64,000 nucleotides of DNA from CAWINX01 sp963837585 (GTDB lineage: Bacteria > Actinomycetota > Thermoleophilia > Solirubrobacterales > 70-9), in assembly GCA_963837585.1 (NCBI GenBank), contig CAWINX010000004.1, forward strand, positions 1-64,000. The letters are read 5' to 3'. A model generated the notes under the pieces. The model made no database searches. It was not told the DNA's origin and worked only from the letters and a program-made list of their open reading frames with translations. Both the position numbers and the translations under genes were made by a program. Positions 1 to 10,199 of the stretch are shown in pieces; position 1 is the stretch's first letter; the number at the start of each line of letters is the position of its first letter.

Positions 1-8
1 ACAGAAAA

Positions 9-31
9 CGCCCCTCCGGGGAGGAGGGGCG
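9..31 (-). terminator. Rho-independent terminator, minus strand
   Basis: Perfect 9-bp GC stem (CGCCCCTCC / GGAGGGGCG) with a 5-nt loop. Read on the minus strand it is followed by TTTTCTGT, the canonical stem plus U-rich tail. No minus-strand protein gene lies in 32-403, so it most likely ends a small RNA transcribed leftwards. Confidence 0.5.
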
Positions 32-77
32 CTATCTGGGGTTACTACAGGGAGGAGAGATATGTATCTCTATATAT

Positions 78-219
78 GTGGATCCGTGGGAGGTAGGTGG
101 GTCCTTATGTGCCGCGGGCAACGCATCGTTGGGAAACAATGAGCGCCATAGGTGCGGCGCGGAACCCGACCAAGAAGTCTTTTGCTTGACCGTTCATCGT
201 CAATCTCCCTTGCATCCTT
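78..219 (-). ncRNA. Candidate structured small RNA
   Basis: This 400-base stretch has no credible protein gene. On the minus strand the ends pair (GGAT and GGGAG near 218-206 with CTCCC and ATCC near 92-80). Inside, GGGTTC pairs with GGACCC and CATTGTT with AACGATG through G-U wobbles that exist only on the minus strand. A terminator lies downstream at 31-9. Length (about 140 nt) and long-rod shape recall 6S-type RNA, but I cannot confirm a family. Plus-strand transcription would turn the wobbles into mismatches. Confidence 0.35.
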
Positions 220-226
220 TAGGGAT

Positions 227-240
227 CATACGAACGTATG
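227..240. promoter_or_regulatory. Palindrome CATACG-AA-CGTATG
   Basis: Perfect 6-bp arms around AA, just upstream of the candidate minus-strand RNA. The overlapping bases 231-244 (CGAAC-GTAT-GTGCG) also match the Gram-positive LexA box CGAAC-N4-GTTCG with one mismatch. Either reading suggests a repressor site. Confidence 0.3.
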
Positions 241-251
241 TGCGATTTATG

Positions 252-267
252 TGTGACTGGGGTCACA
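252..267. promoter_or_regulatory. CRP/GlxR-type binding site
   Basis: TGTGA-N6-TCACA, an exact match to the consensus half-sites of cAMP receptor proteins (CRP, actinobacterial GlxR). It lies between the candidate leftward RNA and the rightward tlyA operon, so it could control either. Confidence 0.45.
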
Positions 268-403
268 GACATGGAACATAAGAGCGGAGGGATCGTCAAA
301 CGCGGTTAAAAGACTGTTGCAGCGGGGTCTAAGGGCTGGATAAACGGCTGCCGAAGGACTGGACGAAACGGCCATTCCGGGTTGCCGCTGTACCGTTCTG
401 GCG

Positions 404-1186
404 ATGAAGAAGGCCCGGATAGACGCGGTTTTGGCAGAGCGGGGGCTCTTTCCGTCGCGCTCGGCCGCGGCCGGAGCGGTGCGGGCCGGCGAGGTTCGCG
501 TCGGCGAGGACGGGCCGGTGGCCCTGCGCCCCAGCCAGCTGGTCGAGCCGGAGGCCGCCCTGATCGTCGACGAGGGGCCGCGCTTCGCCTCACGCGGGGG
601 GCTCAAGCTCGACAACGCGCTCGAGTCTCTCGGGATCGACGTCGACGGGCTCGACTGCCTCGACGTCGGCGCCTCGACCGGTGGCTTCACCGACTGCCTG
701 CTTCAGCGCGGCGCCACCCGGGTCGTCGCCCTTGACGTCGCCTACGGGCAGATCGACCAGCGCTTGCGCGAGGATCCGCGGGTCACCGTGATCGAGCGGC
801 TCAACGCACGCGGGATCGAGCCTGGCGACCTGCCCTTCGCGCCGCAACTGGCGACCGTCGACGTCTCCTTCATCTCGCTGGCCAAGGTCCTGCCCGCGGT
901 GCTTGCTTGCCTCGCCCCGGGCGGCGAGATCCTCGCGATGGTCAAGCCCCAGTTCGAGCTCGGCCGCGAGCGGGTCGGCCGGGGCGTCGTCCGCGATGCC
1001 GCCGACCGCCGCGAGGCGATCCTCGCGGTCGCTGCGGCCGCCCGCGAGCTCGGCATGACGATCCGCGGCTTCGCCTCCTCCGAGTTGCCGGGACCGAAGG
1101 GCAATCGCGAGACCTTTGTCTGGTGCGCAAGTGCGGGGGACGGCATCGCCGATCTCGAGGCCGCGATCCTGGAGGTGGAGCCGTGA
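404..1186 (+). CDS. tlyA: TlyA family rRNA 2'-O-methyltransferase
   Basis: 260 aa. An N-terminal S4 RNA-binding domain (about residues 3-60) leads through the family motif SRGGLKL (63-69) into an FtsJ-like Rossmann methyltransferase whose SAM motif is DVGASTGGFTD (87-97). TlyA methylates 2'-OH of cytidines in 16S and 23S rRNA and affects capreomycin sensitivity. The stop overlaps the GTG start of nadK, so the two are translationally coupled in the conserved actinobacterial tlyA-nadK-recN order. The ORF is intact. Confidence 0.93.
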   Translation: MKKARIDAVLAERGLFPSRSAAAGAVRAGEVRVGEDGPVALRPSQLVEPEAALIVDEGPRFASRGGLKLDNALESLGIDVDGLDCLDVGASTGGFTDCLLQRGATRVVALDVAYGQIDQRLREDPRVTVIERLNARGIEPGDLPFAPQLATVDVSFISLAKVLPAVLACLAPGGEILAMVKPQFELGRERVGRGVVRDAADRREAILAVAAAARELGMTIRGFASSELPGPKGNRETFVWCASAGDGIADLEAAILEVEP

Positions 1187-2043
1187 GCGAGGACGCGATG
1201 CGCACCGCGGTGTTGATCACCCACTCCCATCCGCCCGCCGCGACCGAGGCCGTTGCCTTGGCGGCCGCAATTGCCCGCGAGGCGGGCTGGCGGCTGGTCG
1301 CGACGCCGGAGGAGTTGGCCAAGCACGGCGAAGCAGCGGCCGGGGTCGAGGCTGTCGACCCGCTGCCCCATCAGCCCGACCTCTGTCTCGTCCTCGGCGG
1401 CGACGGCTCGATCCTCTTCGCGCTGCGCACCCTGGCCCGCAGCGGGGTCCCCGTCTTCGGCGTCAACTTCGGCACCGTCGGCTTCCTCGCCGCGGTCGAG
1501 CGCGACCGGGCGGAGGAGGGGATGCGCGCCGCCCTCGACGGGGAGATCGAGACGATCGAGCTGCCGGGGCTGGAGGTCGAGGTCGGCGGCGCCACTCGCG
1601 TCGCCCTCAACGACGTCACCTTCAGCCGCCGCCCGCACGACCGGGTCGCCGAGCTGAGCTACAAGATCGCCGGCGAAGAGGTCGGCCACGTGCGCTGCGA
1701 CGGCCTCGTCGCCGCTACCCCCGCCGGCTCCACCGGCTACAACCTCGCCAACAGCGGGCCGATCCTCGCCTGGGGCGTCGAGGGCTACGCGGTCAGCTAC
1801 ATCGCGCCGCACTCGCTGACCGCGCGGGCGCTGGTCGTCGCCCCCGACGACGTCCTCCACGTCGGCAACGCGGCGGGCCGAGCGGCGGTCGAGATCGCCG
1901 TCGACGGCGAGTACGTCGGCGAGTTGGAGCCGGGCGCCGCCGCCGAGGTGCGCTTCGCGAGCGGGGTCGGCAGGCTCGCCCAGCTGCCGGGGTCGAGCTT
2001 CTACCACCGGATCAGGGAGAAGTTCGGCCACCTCGCCGTTTAG
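1183..2043 (+). CDS. nadK: NAD kinase
   Basis: 286 aa from a GTG overlapping the tlyA stop (GTGA). NAD kinase phosphorylates NAD to NADP. The diagnostic GGDGS motif (72-76) binds the nucleotide triphosphate, and a later NDVTF segment and the glycine-rich ATPAGSTGYN region belong to the C-terminal NAD-binding domain. Length and motifs are normal. A 47-bp palindromic element follows the stop by a few bases. Confidence 0.95.
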   Translation: MSEDAMRTAVLITHSHPPAATEAVALAAAIAREAGWRLVATPEELAKHGEAAAGVEAVDPLPHQPDLCLVLGGDGSILFALRTLARSGVPVFGVNFGTVGFLAAVERDRAEEGMRAALDGEIETIELPGLEVEVGGATRVALNDVTFSRRPHDRVAELSYKIAGEEVGHVRCDGLVAATPAGSTGYNLANSGPILAWGVEGYAVSYIAPHSLTARALVVAPDDVLHVGNAAGRAAVEIAVDGEYVGELEPGAAAEVRFASGVGRLAQLPGSSFYHRIREKFGHLAV

Positions 2044-2048
2044 TAGGA

Positions 2049-2095
2049 CGGTGTAACGCGTAGGTCCCCTGACAGGACGCCAACGCGTTACACCG
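2049..2095. repeat. 47-bp palindromic element, copy A
   Basis: Perfect 13-bp outer arms (CGGTGTAACGCGT / ACGCGTTACACCG) enclose a shorter imperfect inner stem (GTCC/GGAC). The same 47-bp unit recurs at 11678-11724 and 18102-18148. This copy is intergenic, between nadK and the MFS gene. Confidence 0.85.
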
Positions 2096-2129
2096 GAGCC
2101 GAGATTGTCGGTTCCGTAGGGTGAGATCC

Positions 2130-3968
2130 ATGGAGCGCAAGTGGTGGACGCTGATCCTGATCTCCCTGGCGACGTTCATGTTGCTGCTCGACATCACCGT
2201 CGTCAACGTCGCGCTGCCGGTCATCCAGCGCCAGCTGCACGCCAGCCTCTCCAGCCTGCAGTGGGTCGTCGACGCCTACTCGCTGATGCTGGCCGCCTTC
2301 CTGCTCACCGCCGGCTCGCTCGGCGACCGGCTGGGACGGCGTCGGGTCTTCTCGATCGGCTTCGGGATCTTCACCTTCGCCTCCTTCCTCTGCGGCATCT
2401 CCGGCGACCCGACCCTGCTCAACCTCGCCCGCGGCCTGCAGGGAGTGGGAGGGGCGGCGATGTTCGCGACCTCGCTGGCGCTGATCGGGCAGGAGTTCCA
2501 CGGCCGCGACCGGGCGACCGCGTTCGGCGTCTGGGGAGCGACGATCGGCGGCGCGGTGGCGATCGGGCCGCTGGTCGGCGGGCTGATCACCGAGCACCTC
2601 GGCTGGGAGTGGATCTTCTTCGTCAACGTCCCGATCGGCCTGGTGGCGATCGTCCTCACCGAGCGCCGCCTCGCCAATGTCGCCGCCCAGGACGCCGCCA
2701 GGATCGACCTGCCCGGCCTGTTCACCTTCTCGACCTCGCTCTTCCTGCTGATCTTCGGCCTGATTCGCGGCAACCCCGACGGCTGGGGCAGCGCGACAGT
2801 CCTCGCCTCGCTGATCGGCTCCGCCGTCCTGATGGCGTCGTTCCTCGTCATCGAGCTGCGCAGCACCCACCCGATGCTCGACCTCGGCCTCTTCCGCAAG
2901 CCCGCCTTCAACGGGGTCAGCGCCGTCGCCTTCGGCCTCTCGGCCGGGATGTTCGCGCTCTTCCTCTACCTGACCATCTACCTGCAGGGGGTGCTCGGCT
3001 ACTCGCCGCTGCAGGCGGGGGTGCGCTTCCTGCCGCTTAGCCTGACCTCCTTCGTCGTCGCCCTGATCGCCGGCAACCTCTCCCAGCGGGTGCCCGTCCG
3101 CGTCCTGCTCGGCGTGGGACTCGGTGCAGTCGGGGTCGGGCTGATGCTGATGCACGGGATCGGCGTCAACTCGGAGTGGACGACGCTGCTGCTGGGGTTG
3201 CTGATCGCCGGCGCGGGGATCGGCACCGCCAACCCGGGGATCGGCTCGGCGGCAATCTCGGTCGTGCCGCCGCAGAAAGCCGGGATGGGCTCGGGGATCA
3301 ACACGACCTTCCGCCAGGTCGGCATCGCCACCGGCGTCGCCGGGCTGGGGGCGATCTTCCAGTCCCAGGTCGCCTCGAAGCTGGCCGAGACGATGCCGAA
3401 CGCCCCCAGCGGCCTCGCCGAGCTGATCTCCTCCGGCGGCGCCAAGGCCGCCGTAGCCGTAACGCCCCCCGGCCAACGCGCCGAGGTCTCCCACGCGGCC
3501 ACGGTCGCCTTCATAAGCGGCCTAAACGAAATCCTCCTGATAGGAGCAATCCTCTCCTTCGCCGGCGCGATCCTGGGCTTCACCCTCGTCCGCCGCAAAG
3601 ATTTCTTCGCGGCTCCGCAGCCTGAGACGGCTGAGCCCGAGTCCGTCCGGCGTAGCGGCGGCTCGCGGCGGGTGGCGCCGATCTGGGATCGCCCCGAGGA
3701 AGCTTTAGCTACCGCAGGGGTGATGCCCAGATCGGCGACAGGACCCGCCGCGCCAGCTGCTACGAAGAGAGTGCATGCTACGCGAGCTCCGCATCGAGAA
3801 CCTCCTGCTGATCGAAAGAGCGGAGCTGCGCCTCGGCGAAGGGCTCAACGCGATCACCGGCGAGACCGGCGCCGGGAAGACGGTTCTTGCCCACTCGCTC
3901 GACCTCTTGATGGGCGGCAAGGCGCGACCCCAGATCGTCCGGCCCGGCGCCGAGGAGGCCTGGGTTGA
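2130..3968 (+). CDS. DHA2-type MFS drug exporter (14 TM)
   Basis: Multidrug/proton antiporter of the DHA2 (EmrB/QacA-like) family. It shows the N-terminal LLLDITVVNVALP signature, the loop motif GDRLGRRR and about 14 hydrophobic segments ending near LSFAGAILGFTLVRRKD. The ATG at 2130 fits better than the GTG at 2121. After about residue 495 the frame runs through low-complexity sequence and overlaps recN by nearly 200 nt, which is implausible. The true stop probably lies near 3650-3720 after a small frameshift. Substrate cannot be predicted. Confidence 0.85.
   Translation: MERKWWTLILISLATFMLLLDITVVNVALPVIQRQLHASLSSLQWVVDAYSLMLAAFLLTAGSLGDRLGRRRVFSIGFGIFTFASFLCGISGDPTLLNLARGLQGVGGAAMFATSLALIGQEFHGRDRATAFGVWGATIGGAVAIGPLVGGLITEHLGWEWIFFVNVPIGLVAIVLTERRLANVAAQDAARIDLPGLFTFSTSLFLLIFGLIRGNPDGWGSATVLASLIGSAVLMASFLVIELRSTHPMLDLGLFRKPAFNGVSAVAFGLSAGMFALFLYLTIYLQGVLGYSPLQAGVRFLPLSLTSFVVALIAGNLSQRVPVRVLLGVGLGAVGVGLMLMHGIGVNSEWTTLLLGLLIAGAGIGTANPGIGSAAISVVPPQKAGMGSGINTTFRQVGIATGVAGLGAIFQSQVASKLAETMPNAPSGLAELISSGGAKAAVAVTPPGQRAEVSHAATVAFISGLNEILLIGAILSFAGAILGFTLVRRKDFFAAPQPETAEPESVRRSGGSRRVAPIWDRPEEALATAGVMPRSATGPAAPAATKRVHATRAPHREPPADRKSGAAPRRRAQRDHRRDRRREDGSCPLARPLDGRQGATPDRPARRRGGLG
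3665..3751 (+). promoter_or_regulatory. Long stem-loop before recN
   Basis: Two consecutive perfect arm pairs occur: GCGGCGGGT (3665-3673) with ACCCGCCGC (3743-3751), and CGCCGATCTGGG (3676-3687) with CCCAGATCGGCG (3726-3737). The 38-nt apical loop contains CCCC and GGGG tracts that can pair. It ends about 23 nt before the recN start. No U-tract follows, so it resembles a leader structure more than a terminator. Confidence 0.5.
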
Positions 3969-5458
3969 GGGGGTCTTCGACCTTCCCGCCGGCCTGCTCG
4001 GCGAGGCGGAGATGGCGGAGATCGCCGAGCGGCTGCCGGCCGGCGCCGAGGAGGTCGTCCTCGGGCGGCGGGTCTCGGCGAGCGGGCGGACCAGCGCCTT
4101 CCTCGCCGGCCGCTCCGCTTCGGCCTCCGATCTGAAGCTGCTCGGCGGTAGGCTGCTCGCCTTCTACGGACAGCACGAGCACCGCAAGCTGACGATCTCC
4201 TCGGCGCAGACCGAGGTGCTCGACGGCTTCGCCGGCGCGGAGCACCTGGAGGCGCGGGAGCGCTATCGCGAGGCGCACCGCGAGTGCGTCCGCCTCGCCG
4301 CTGAGCTGGAGGAACTGCGCGAGCGCGACGGCTCCCGCGAGCGCGACCTGGACCTCTTCCGCTACGAGCTCTCCGAGATCGAGGCCGTCGCCCCCGAGCC
4401 GACCGAGGAAGAGGAGCTTTCCACCGAGCGCGAGCGCCTTCGCCACGCCGAGGGCCTGCGCGAGGCGGCGGCGGGCGCCCACGCCGGCGCGCGTCGGCGC
4501 CGAGGAGGACGGCGGCGGCGCGGCGGCGGCGCTGGCGCAGGCCGAGGCCCTGCTTCAGGGCGTCGCCGGTGTCGACTCCGGGCTCGACGCGATCGGGGCG
4601 CGACTCAGCGCCCTCGCGGTCGAGCTGGGCGACGTCGCCGCCGAGCTGCGCGGCTACCTGGAGGGGATCGAGGCCGACCCCGAGCGGCTCGCCGCGGTCG
4701 AGGAGCGCCTCGGCGAGATCGACCGGCTGCGGCGCAAGCACGGCGGCAGCGTCGAGTCGGTCCTCGCCCACGCCGAGCGTTGCCGGGCGGAGATCGTCCG
4801 GCTCGAGGGTGCCGAGGAGCGTGGGGCGGAGGCCGAAGCGGCGCTGGCCGAGGCCGAGAGTCGTCGCGAAGAGCTGGGCGAGCGACTCTCGAAGGGACGC
4901 GCCAAGGCCGCCGAGCCGCTCGCGACCCGCGTCGCCGAGGAGCTGGAGCGCCTGGCGATGCCGGGGGCGACGCTCGAGGTTGTGCTGGAGCCCCACGCCG
5001 ACGGTTTCGGCGCGAGCGGTCGCGAGACGGTCGAGCTGCGCGTCGCCCCGAACCCGGGGATCGAGCCCGCTCCGCTGCGCGACGCCGCCTCCGGCGGCGA
5101 GCTCTCGCGCGTGATGCTCGCCCTGACCGGGCTCGGCGAGGGCGCCGGCGCCGGGACGCTCGTCTTCGACGAGATCGACGCCGGGATTGGCGGTAACACC
5201 GCCAGGGTGGTCGGCGAGCGGCTGCGGGCGCTCGGCGAGGGCCGCCAGGTCGTCTGCATCACCCACCTGCCCCAGGTCGCCTCGCTGGCCGCCACGCACT
5301 TCCACCTGGAGAAGGACATCGCCGGCGAGCGCGCAGTCGCGACCGTGCAGCGCCTCGAGGGCGAGGGCGTCGTCGAGGAGATCCGCCGCATGCTCGGCGG
5401 CGAGCGCTCCGATGAGGCGGCAACCCGCCACGCACGGGAATTACTGGCCGCCGCCTGA
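3775..5458 (+). CDS. recN: DNA repair ATPase RecN (frame-shifted once)
   Basis: SMC-like ATPase of double-strand break repair. Walker A GETGAGKT (29-36) follows the start. A long charged coiled coil occupies the middle, and the C-terminal ABC half has the signature SGGELSR and Walker B TLVFDEIDAGIGG. The frame moves by one near 4470-4495 in a GC-only stretch (one extra base). Both halves otherwise align as one protein of about 560 aa, the usual length. Sits upstream of steA as in other actinobacteria. Confidence 0.9.
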
Positions 5459-5524
5459 CCGGCGTTCGCCTGCGTCCTCGGCGCTTCCGTGCGCATTTCG
5501 TGGTTTGTGGCCTAACCTGAGCCA

Positions 5525-6712
5525 GTGGCTACCGCCAGTCGTCGTCGGATTCCCGCTCTCTTCTCGCGTCGTAACGGGGCGTCCGCCGGCGCGGCGATCC
5601 ACGGAACGGCGCGGCTGGGCCATCGCACCAAGCACCTGGTCAAGCGGCTCGGCCCCGGCGACGTCGCGGTCATCGACCACCTCAACATCGACCGGATCGC
5701 CGCCGAGGAGCTGATCGGCACCGGGGTGGGGGCGATCGTCAACGCCTCGGAGTCCGCCGACGGCAGCTACCCGAATGCCGGTCCTCTGCTGCTGGCCCGC
5801 GCCGGGATCCTGCTGGTCGACGCCCCCGGCTGCGACCTCTTCGAGCGGCTGCGCGACGGCGACCCGGTGACGATCGAGGGCGGTCGAATCAGCGCCGGCG
5901 GCAGCGAGGTGGCGAGCGGCGAGGTCCAGGACGTCGAGCGGCTGGAGCGCAAGCTCGACGAGCAGCGCGAGCGGGTCGACGAGGCTCTGGTCGACTTCGT
6001 CGAGAACACCCTCTCCCACATCCGCCAGGAGACCGACCTGCTCACCGGCAGCGTCGCCTTCCCGAACACCAAGGCGTCATTCCGCGACCGCCACGTCCTG
6101 ATCGTCGTCCGCGGCGATCGCCACCGCCGCGACCTCAAGGCGCTGCGCGCTTACATCCGCGACGTCCGCCCGGTGATCATCGCGGTCGACGGCGCCGCCG
6201 ACGGGGTCATCGAGGCCGGCCTCAAGCCGGACGTGATTCTCGGCGACATGGACTCCGCCGGCGACCAGGCGCTTTGCTGCGGCGCCGAGTTGATCGTCCA
6301 CGCCTATCCGGATGGACGCGCACCGGGGCGTGACCGCCTCGTCGAGATGGGCCTGACCCACACCCTCGTTCCCGCCGCCGGGACCAGCGAGGACGTGGCG
6401 ATGCTGATGGCCTATGAGAAGGGGGCGGACCTGATCGTCAGCGTCGGCGCCCACTTCAACCTGATCGAGTTCCTCGACCGCAACCGCGGCGGCATGTCCT
6501 CGACCTTCCTCACCCGGCTGCGGATCGGCGAGAAGCTGGTCGACGCGAAGGGCGTCAGCCACCTCTACAACCCGGGAGTCGGCTTCGCCCCCGTCGCCCT
6601 CTTCGCGGTGGTCTTCGCGATCCTGCTGACGATCGTCGCGATCACCTCGCCGGGTCTCAACGACGTCGTCCAACTCCTCTGGCTGAAGGTTCGAATCTGG
6701 CTAGGCCTCTAG
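5525..6712 (+). CDS. steA: SteA-like septum protein
   Basis: 395 aa from a GTG start. The central part resembles thiamin pyrophosphokinase folds (DVILGDMDSA), and the C-terminus has one strong TM segment (about 350-375) plus an amphipathic end. This matches SteA, the cytokinetic-ring protein that works with SteB in corynebacteria. The next gene belongs to the SteB/MctB family, as in the classical steAB pair. The assignment rests on architecture and context. Confidence 0.8.
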   Translation: MATASRRRIPALFSRRNGASAGAAIHGTARLGHRTKHLVKRLGPGDVAVIDHLNIDRIAAEELIGTGVGAIVNASESADGSYPNAGPLLLARAGILLVDAPGCDLFERLRDGDPVTIEGGRISAGGSEVASGEVQDVERLERKLDEQRERVDEALVDFVENTLSHIRQETDLLTGSVAFPNTKASFRDRHVLIVVRGDRHRRDLKALRAYIRDVRPVIIAVDGAADGVIEAGLKPDVILGDMDSAGDQALCCGAELIVHAYPDGRAPGRDRLVEMGLTHTLVPAAGTSEDVAMLMAYEKGADLIVSVGAHFNLIEFLDRNRGGMSSTFLTRLRIGEKLVDAKGVSHLYNPGVGFAPVALFAVVFAILLTIVAITSPGLNDVVQLLWLKVRIWLGL

Positions 6713-6762
6713 GTCGAAAGTCGTTTTTTTCATCCCACAGATGAAAAAAAGAACTCTCGACC
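6712..6762. terminator. Stop-adjacent hairpin with T/A-tract stem, copy 1
   Basis: Begins at the last base of the steA stop. The 5' arm holds GGTCGAAAGTCG then T7 and CATC. The 3' arm holds GATG, A7 and the complementary end, with about 20 of 23 pairs matched. The T-tract is inside the stem rather than after it, so this is not a canonical intrinsic terminator. Similar hairpins follow the stops at 47156 and 56225. Confidence 0.55.
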
Positions 6763-6785
6763 CGTGGAGATAGCCTCTTCGGCCC

Positions 6786-7652
6786 ATGGGTTACAGCGCG
6801 CGCTACCACACGACATCGCTGATCGCGGTGTTCATCGCCCTGGCGATCGGGATCCTGATCGGCGCCCAATTCGGAGGCGACCTGGTCAAGGGCACCCGTA
6901 AGGACCTTGAGCACAGCCTCACCGGCAACCTCCAGGACGCTCGCGCCCGCGCCGACCAGCTGAGCGGCGAGCTGGGGCGCAGCAACGAGTTCGCCCAGCG
7001 CGTCTATCCGGCCCTGGTCGGCCGACGGCTGGCCGGCCGGCGGGTCGCGATCCTCGCCTTGGGCGGGCTGCCTGACAACGCCTCGGGCGCAATCGAGGAC
7101 GCGCTGGCGCCGACCGGGGCGCGGCTGGTCGGGGTCGGGGTGGTGCGCGAGCCGGTCGACGTCCGCTCGCTCGCCGCCGAGCTCTCCAAGACGCGTTTCG
7201 CCGCGTTGCGGACCAACCCCGACGCGCTCACCGCGCTCGGCACCGGACTCGGGCGCCAGGTGGCCGACGGCGGCACCCTGCTGCCCCGCGTGCGCAGTCA
7301 CCTGCTCTCGCGCGCCAGCGGCAACTTCGGCGCGCTCGACGGGGTGATCGTCGTCCGCCAGCAGCCCCAGAACATGGGGCCGGTGCAGCGGGCCACCGCC
7401 GCGCGCCTGGAGTCGGCGTTGGTCAAGGGGATCAGCGCGACCCGCACCCCGGTCGTCGGGGTGGAGACCTCGACTGCCGATCCCTCCTCGATCTCCTTCT
7501 TCCAGGGCAACAACCTCTCCAGCGTCGATGACGTCGACCAGACGGCCGGTCGGGTCGCGATGGTCTTCGCATTGCTCGGCGCCGAGGGCAGCTTCGGCGC
7601 CAAGGGGACGGCGGATCGTCTTCTGCCGGAGCTGCTGGCCCCGGTGCGCTGA
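6786..7652 (+). CDS. MctB/SteB family envelope protein
   Basis: 288 aa. The family opening MGYSARYHTTSLIAVFIALA gives one N-terminal TM helix (about 10-28), followed by a short coiled coil (about 40-75) and an external domain. The Pfam family is called copper transporter MctB, while the corynebacterial homolog SteB partners SteA at the septum. Position directly after steA favours the cell-division role. The ORF is intact. Confidence 0.8.
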   Translation: MGYSARYHTTSLIAVFIALAIGILIGAQFGGDLVKGTRKDLEHSLTGNLQDARARADQLSGELGRSNEFAQRVYPALVGRRLAGRRVAILALGGLPDNASGAIEDALAPTGARLVGVGVVREPVDVRSLAAELSKTRFAALRTNPDALTALGTGLGRQVADGGTLLPRVRSHLLSRASGNFGALDGVIVVRQQPQNMGPVQRATAARLESALVKGISATRTPVVGVETSTADPSSISFFQGNNLSSVDDVDQTAGRVAMVFALLGAEGSFGAKGTADRLLPELLAPVR

Positions 7653-7664
7653 GGTGATCTAGCC

Positions 7665-8497
7665 GTGTACTGGATCGGCTTTCCGGTCGCGATCGCGGTG
7701 GCGCTGCTCGTCGTGCCCGCCGGGGTGCGGGGACTGCTCGACGCCGGGCTGGTGCGGGAGAACTACCGTGGCGCCGCGCTGGCCTTCCCGCTGGGTGCGG
7801 TGCTGGCGACGGCGGCGCTCGTCGCCCTCGCTCCGCTCGCCTTCCTCAACGACCGCGCCAACCTCGACCTGCTCGACCCCGAGCTGCGCCGCTGGATCCC
7901 CTACGTCCTCGGCGTCGCCTTCCTCGGCTTTCTCGACGACTCGCTCGGCCGCGGCGAGGCGACGGACGCGCCGCGGGGCTGGCGCGGCCACTGGCGGGCG
8001 CTGCGCGGCGGGACGCTCTCGACCGGGGCGATCAAGGCGATCGGCGCTCTGGCGCTGGCCGCCTACGTGGTCTCCGGGCGGGGCCTGGAGTCCTGGCGCT
8101 ACCTGGCCGACATCGCGCTGCTGATCCTCGCCACCAACCTCTTCAATCTGCTCGACCTGCGGCCGGGACGGGCCGAGAAGGGGCTCGTCGCGCTCGGGCT
8201 GGGCCTCTGCCTCGGCGCCTGGACGCTGGCGCCGATCGAGTTGCTGGGGATCTTCGCCGGGCCGGTCCTGGTCGGCGCCTGGTTCACGCTGCGCGAGCGG
8301 GCGATGCTGGGGGACACCGGCTCCAACCTGGTCGGGGCGATCGCCGGCATCTGGCTGCTGAGCGTTTTGGGCGGCGACGGGCGGCTGATCGCCCTCGCCG
8401 TCGTCCTCGCATTGACCATTTACGGAGAAGTTCGTTCGATCTCGGAGACGATCGACTCGGTTCCGCCACTGCGATGGCTAGACTCGCTCGGCAGGGA

Positions 8498-8501
<4 letters not shown>
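7665..8501 (+). CDS. MraY/WecA-like phosphoglycosyl transferase homolog
   Basis: 278 aa polytopic membrane protein from a GTG start, about 8-9 TM segments. It retains polyprenyl-phosphate transferase hallmarks: FLDDSLG (cytosolic Asp pair), NLFNLLDLRPG (loop near the catalytic Asp) and MLGDTGSN. It is shorter than MraY (about 330-360 aa). Likely an envelope glycan step; donor and acceptor are not predictable. The stop overlaps the pyrG start (ATGA). Confidence 0.7.
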
Positions 8502-10179
<1,678 letters not shown>

Positions 10180-10199
10180 CGGTCCCTTAGCCTTCTCCC

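Noticed and set aside
742..2031. Long minus-strand open frame of 429 codons opposite tlyA/nadK
   Set aside because: Low-complexity Arg/Gly/Asp-rich translation, antisense to two well-identified genes; typical high-GC shadow frame. Many similar long antisense frames elsewhere were dropped for the same reason.
3690..3725. Known riboswitch class in the loop before recN
   Set aside because: I compared the loop by eye with c-di-AMP, cobalamin and preQ1 core motifs and saw no convincing match, so it is only called a stem-loop.
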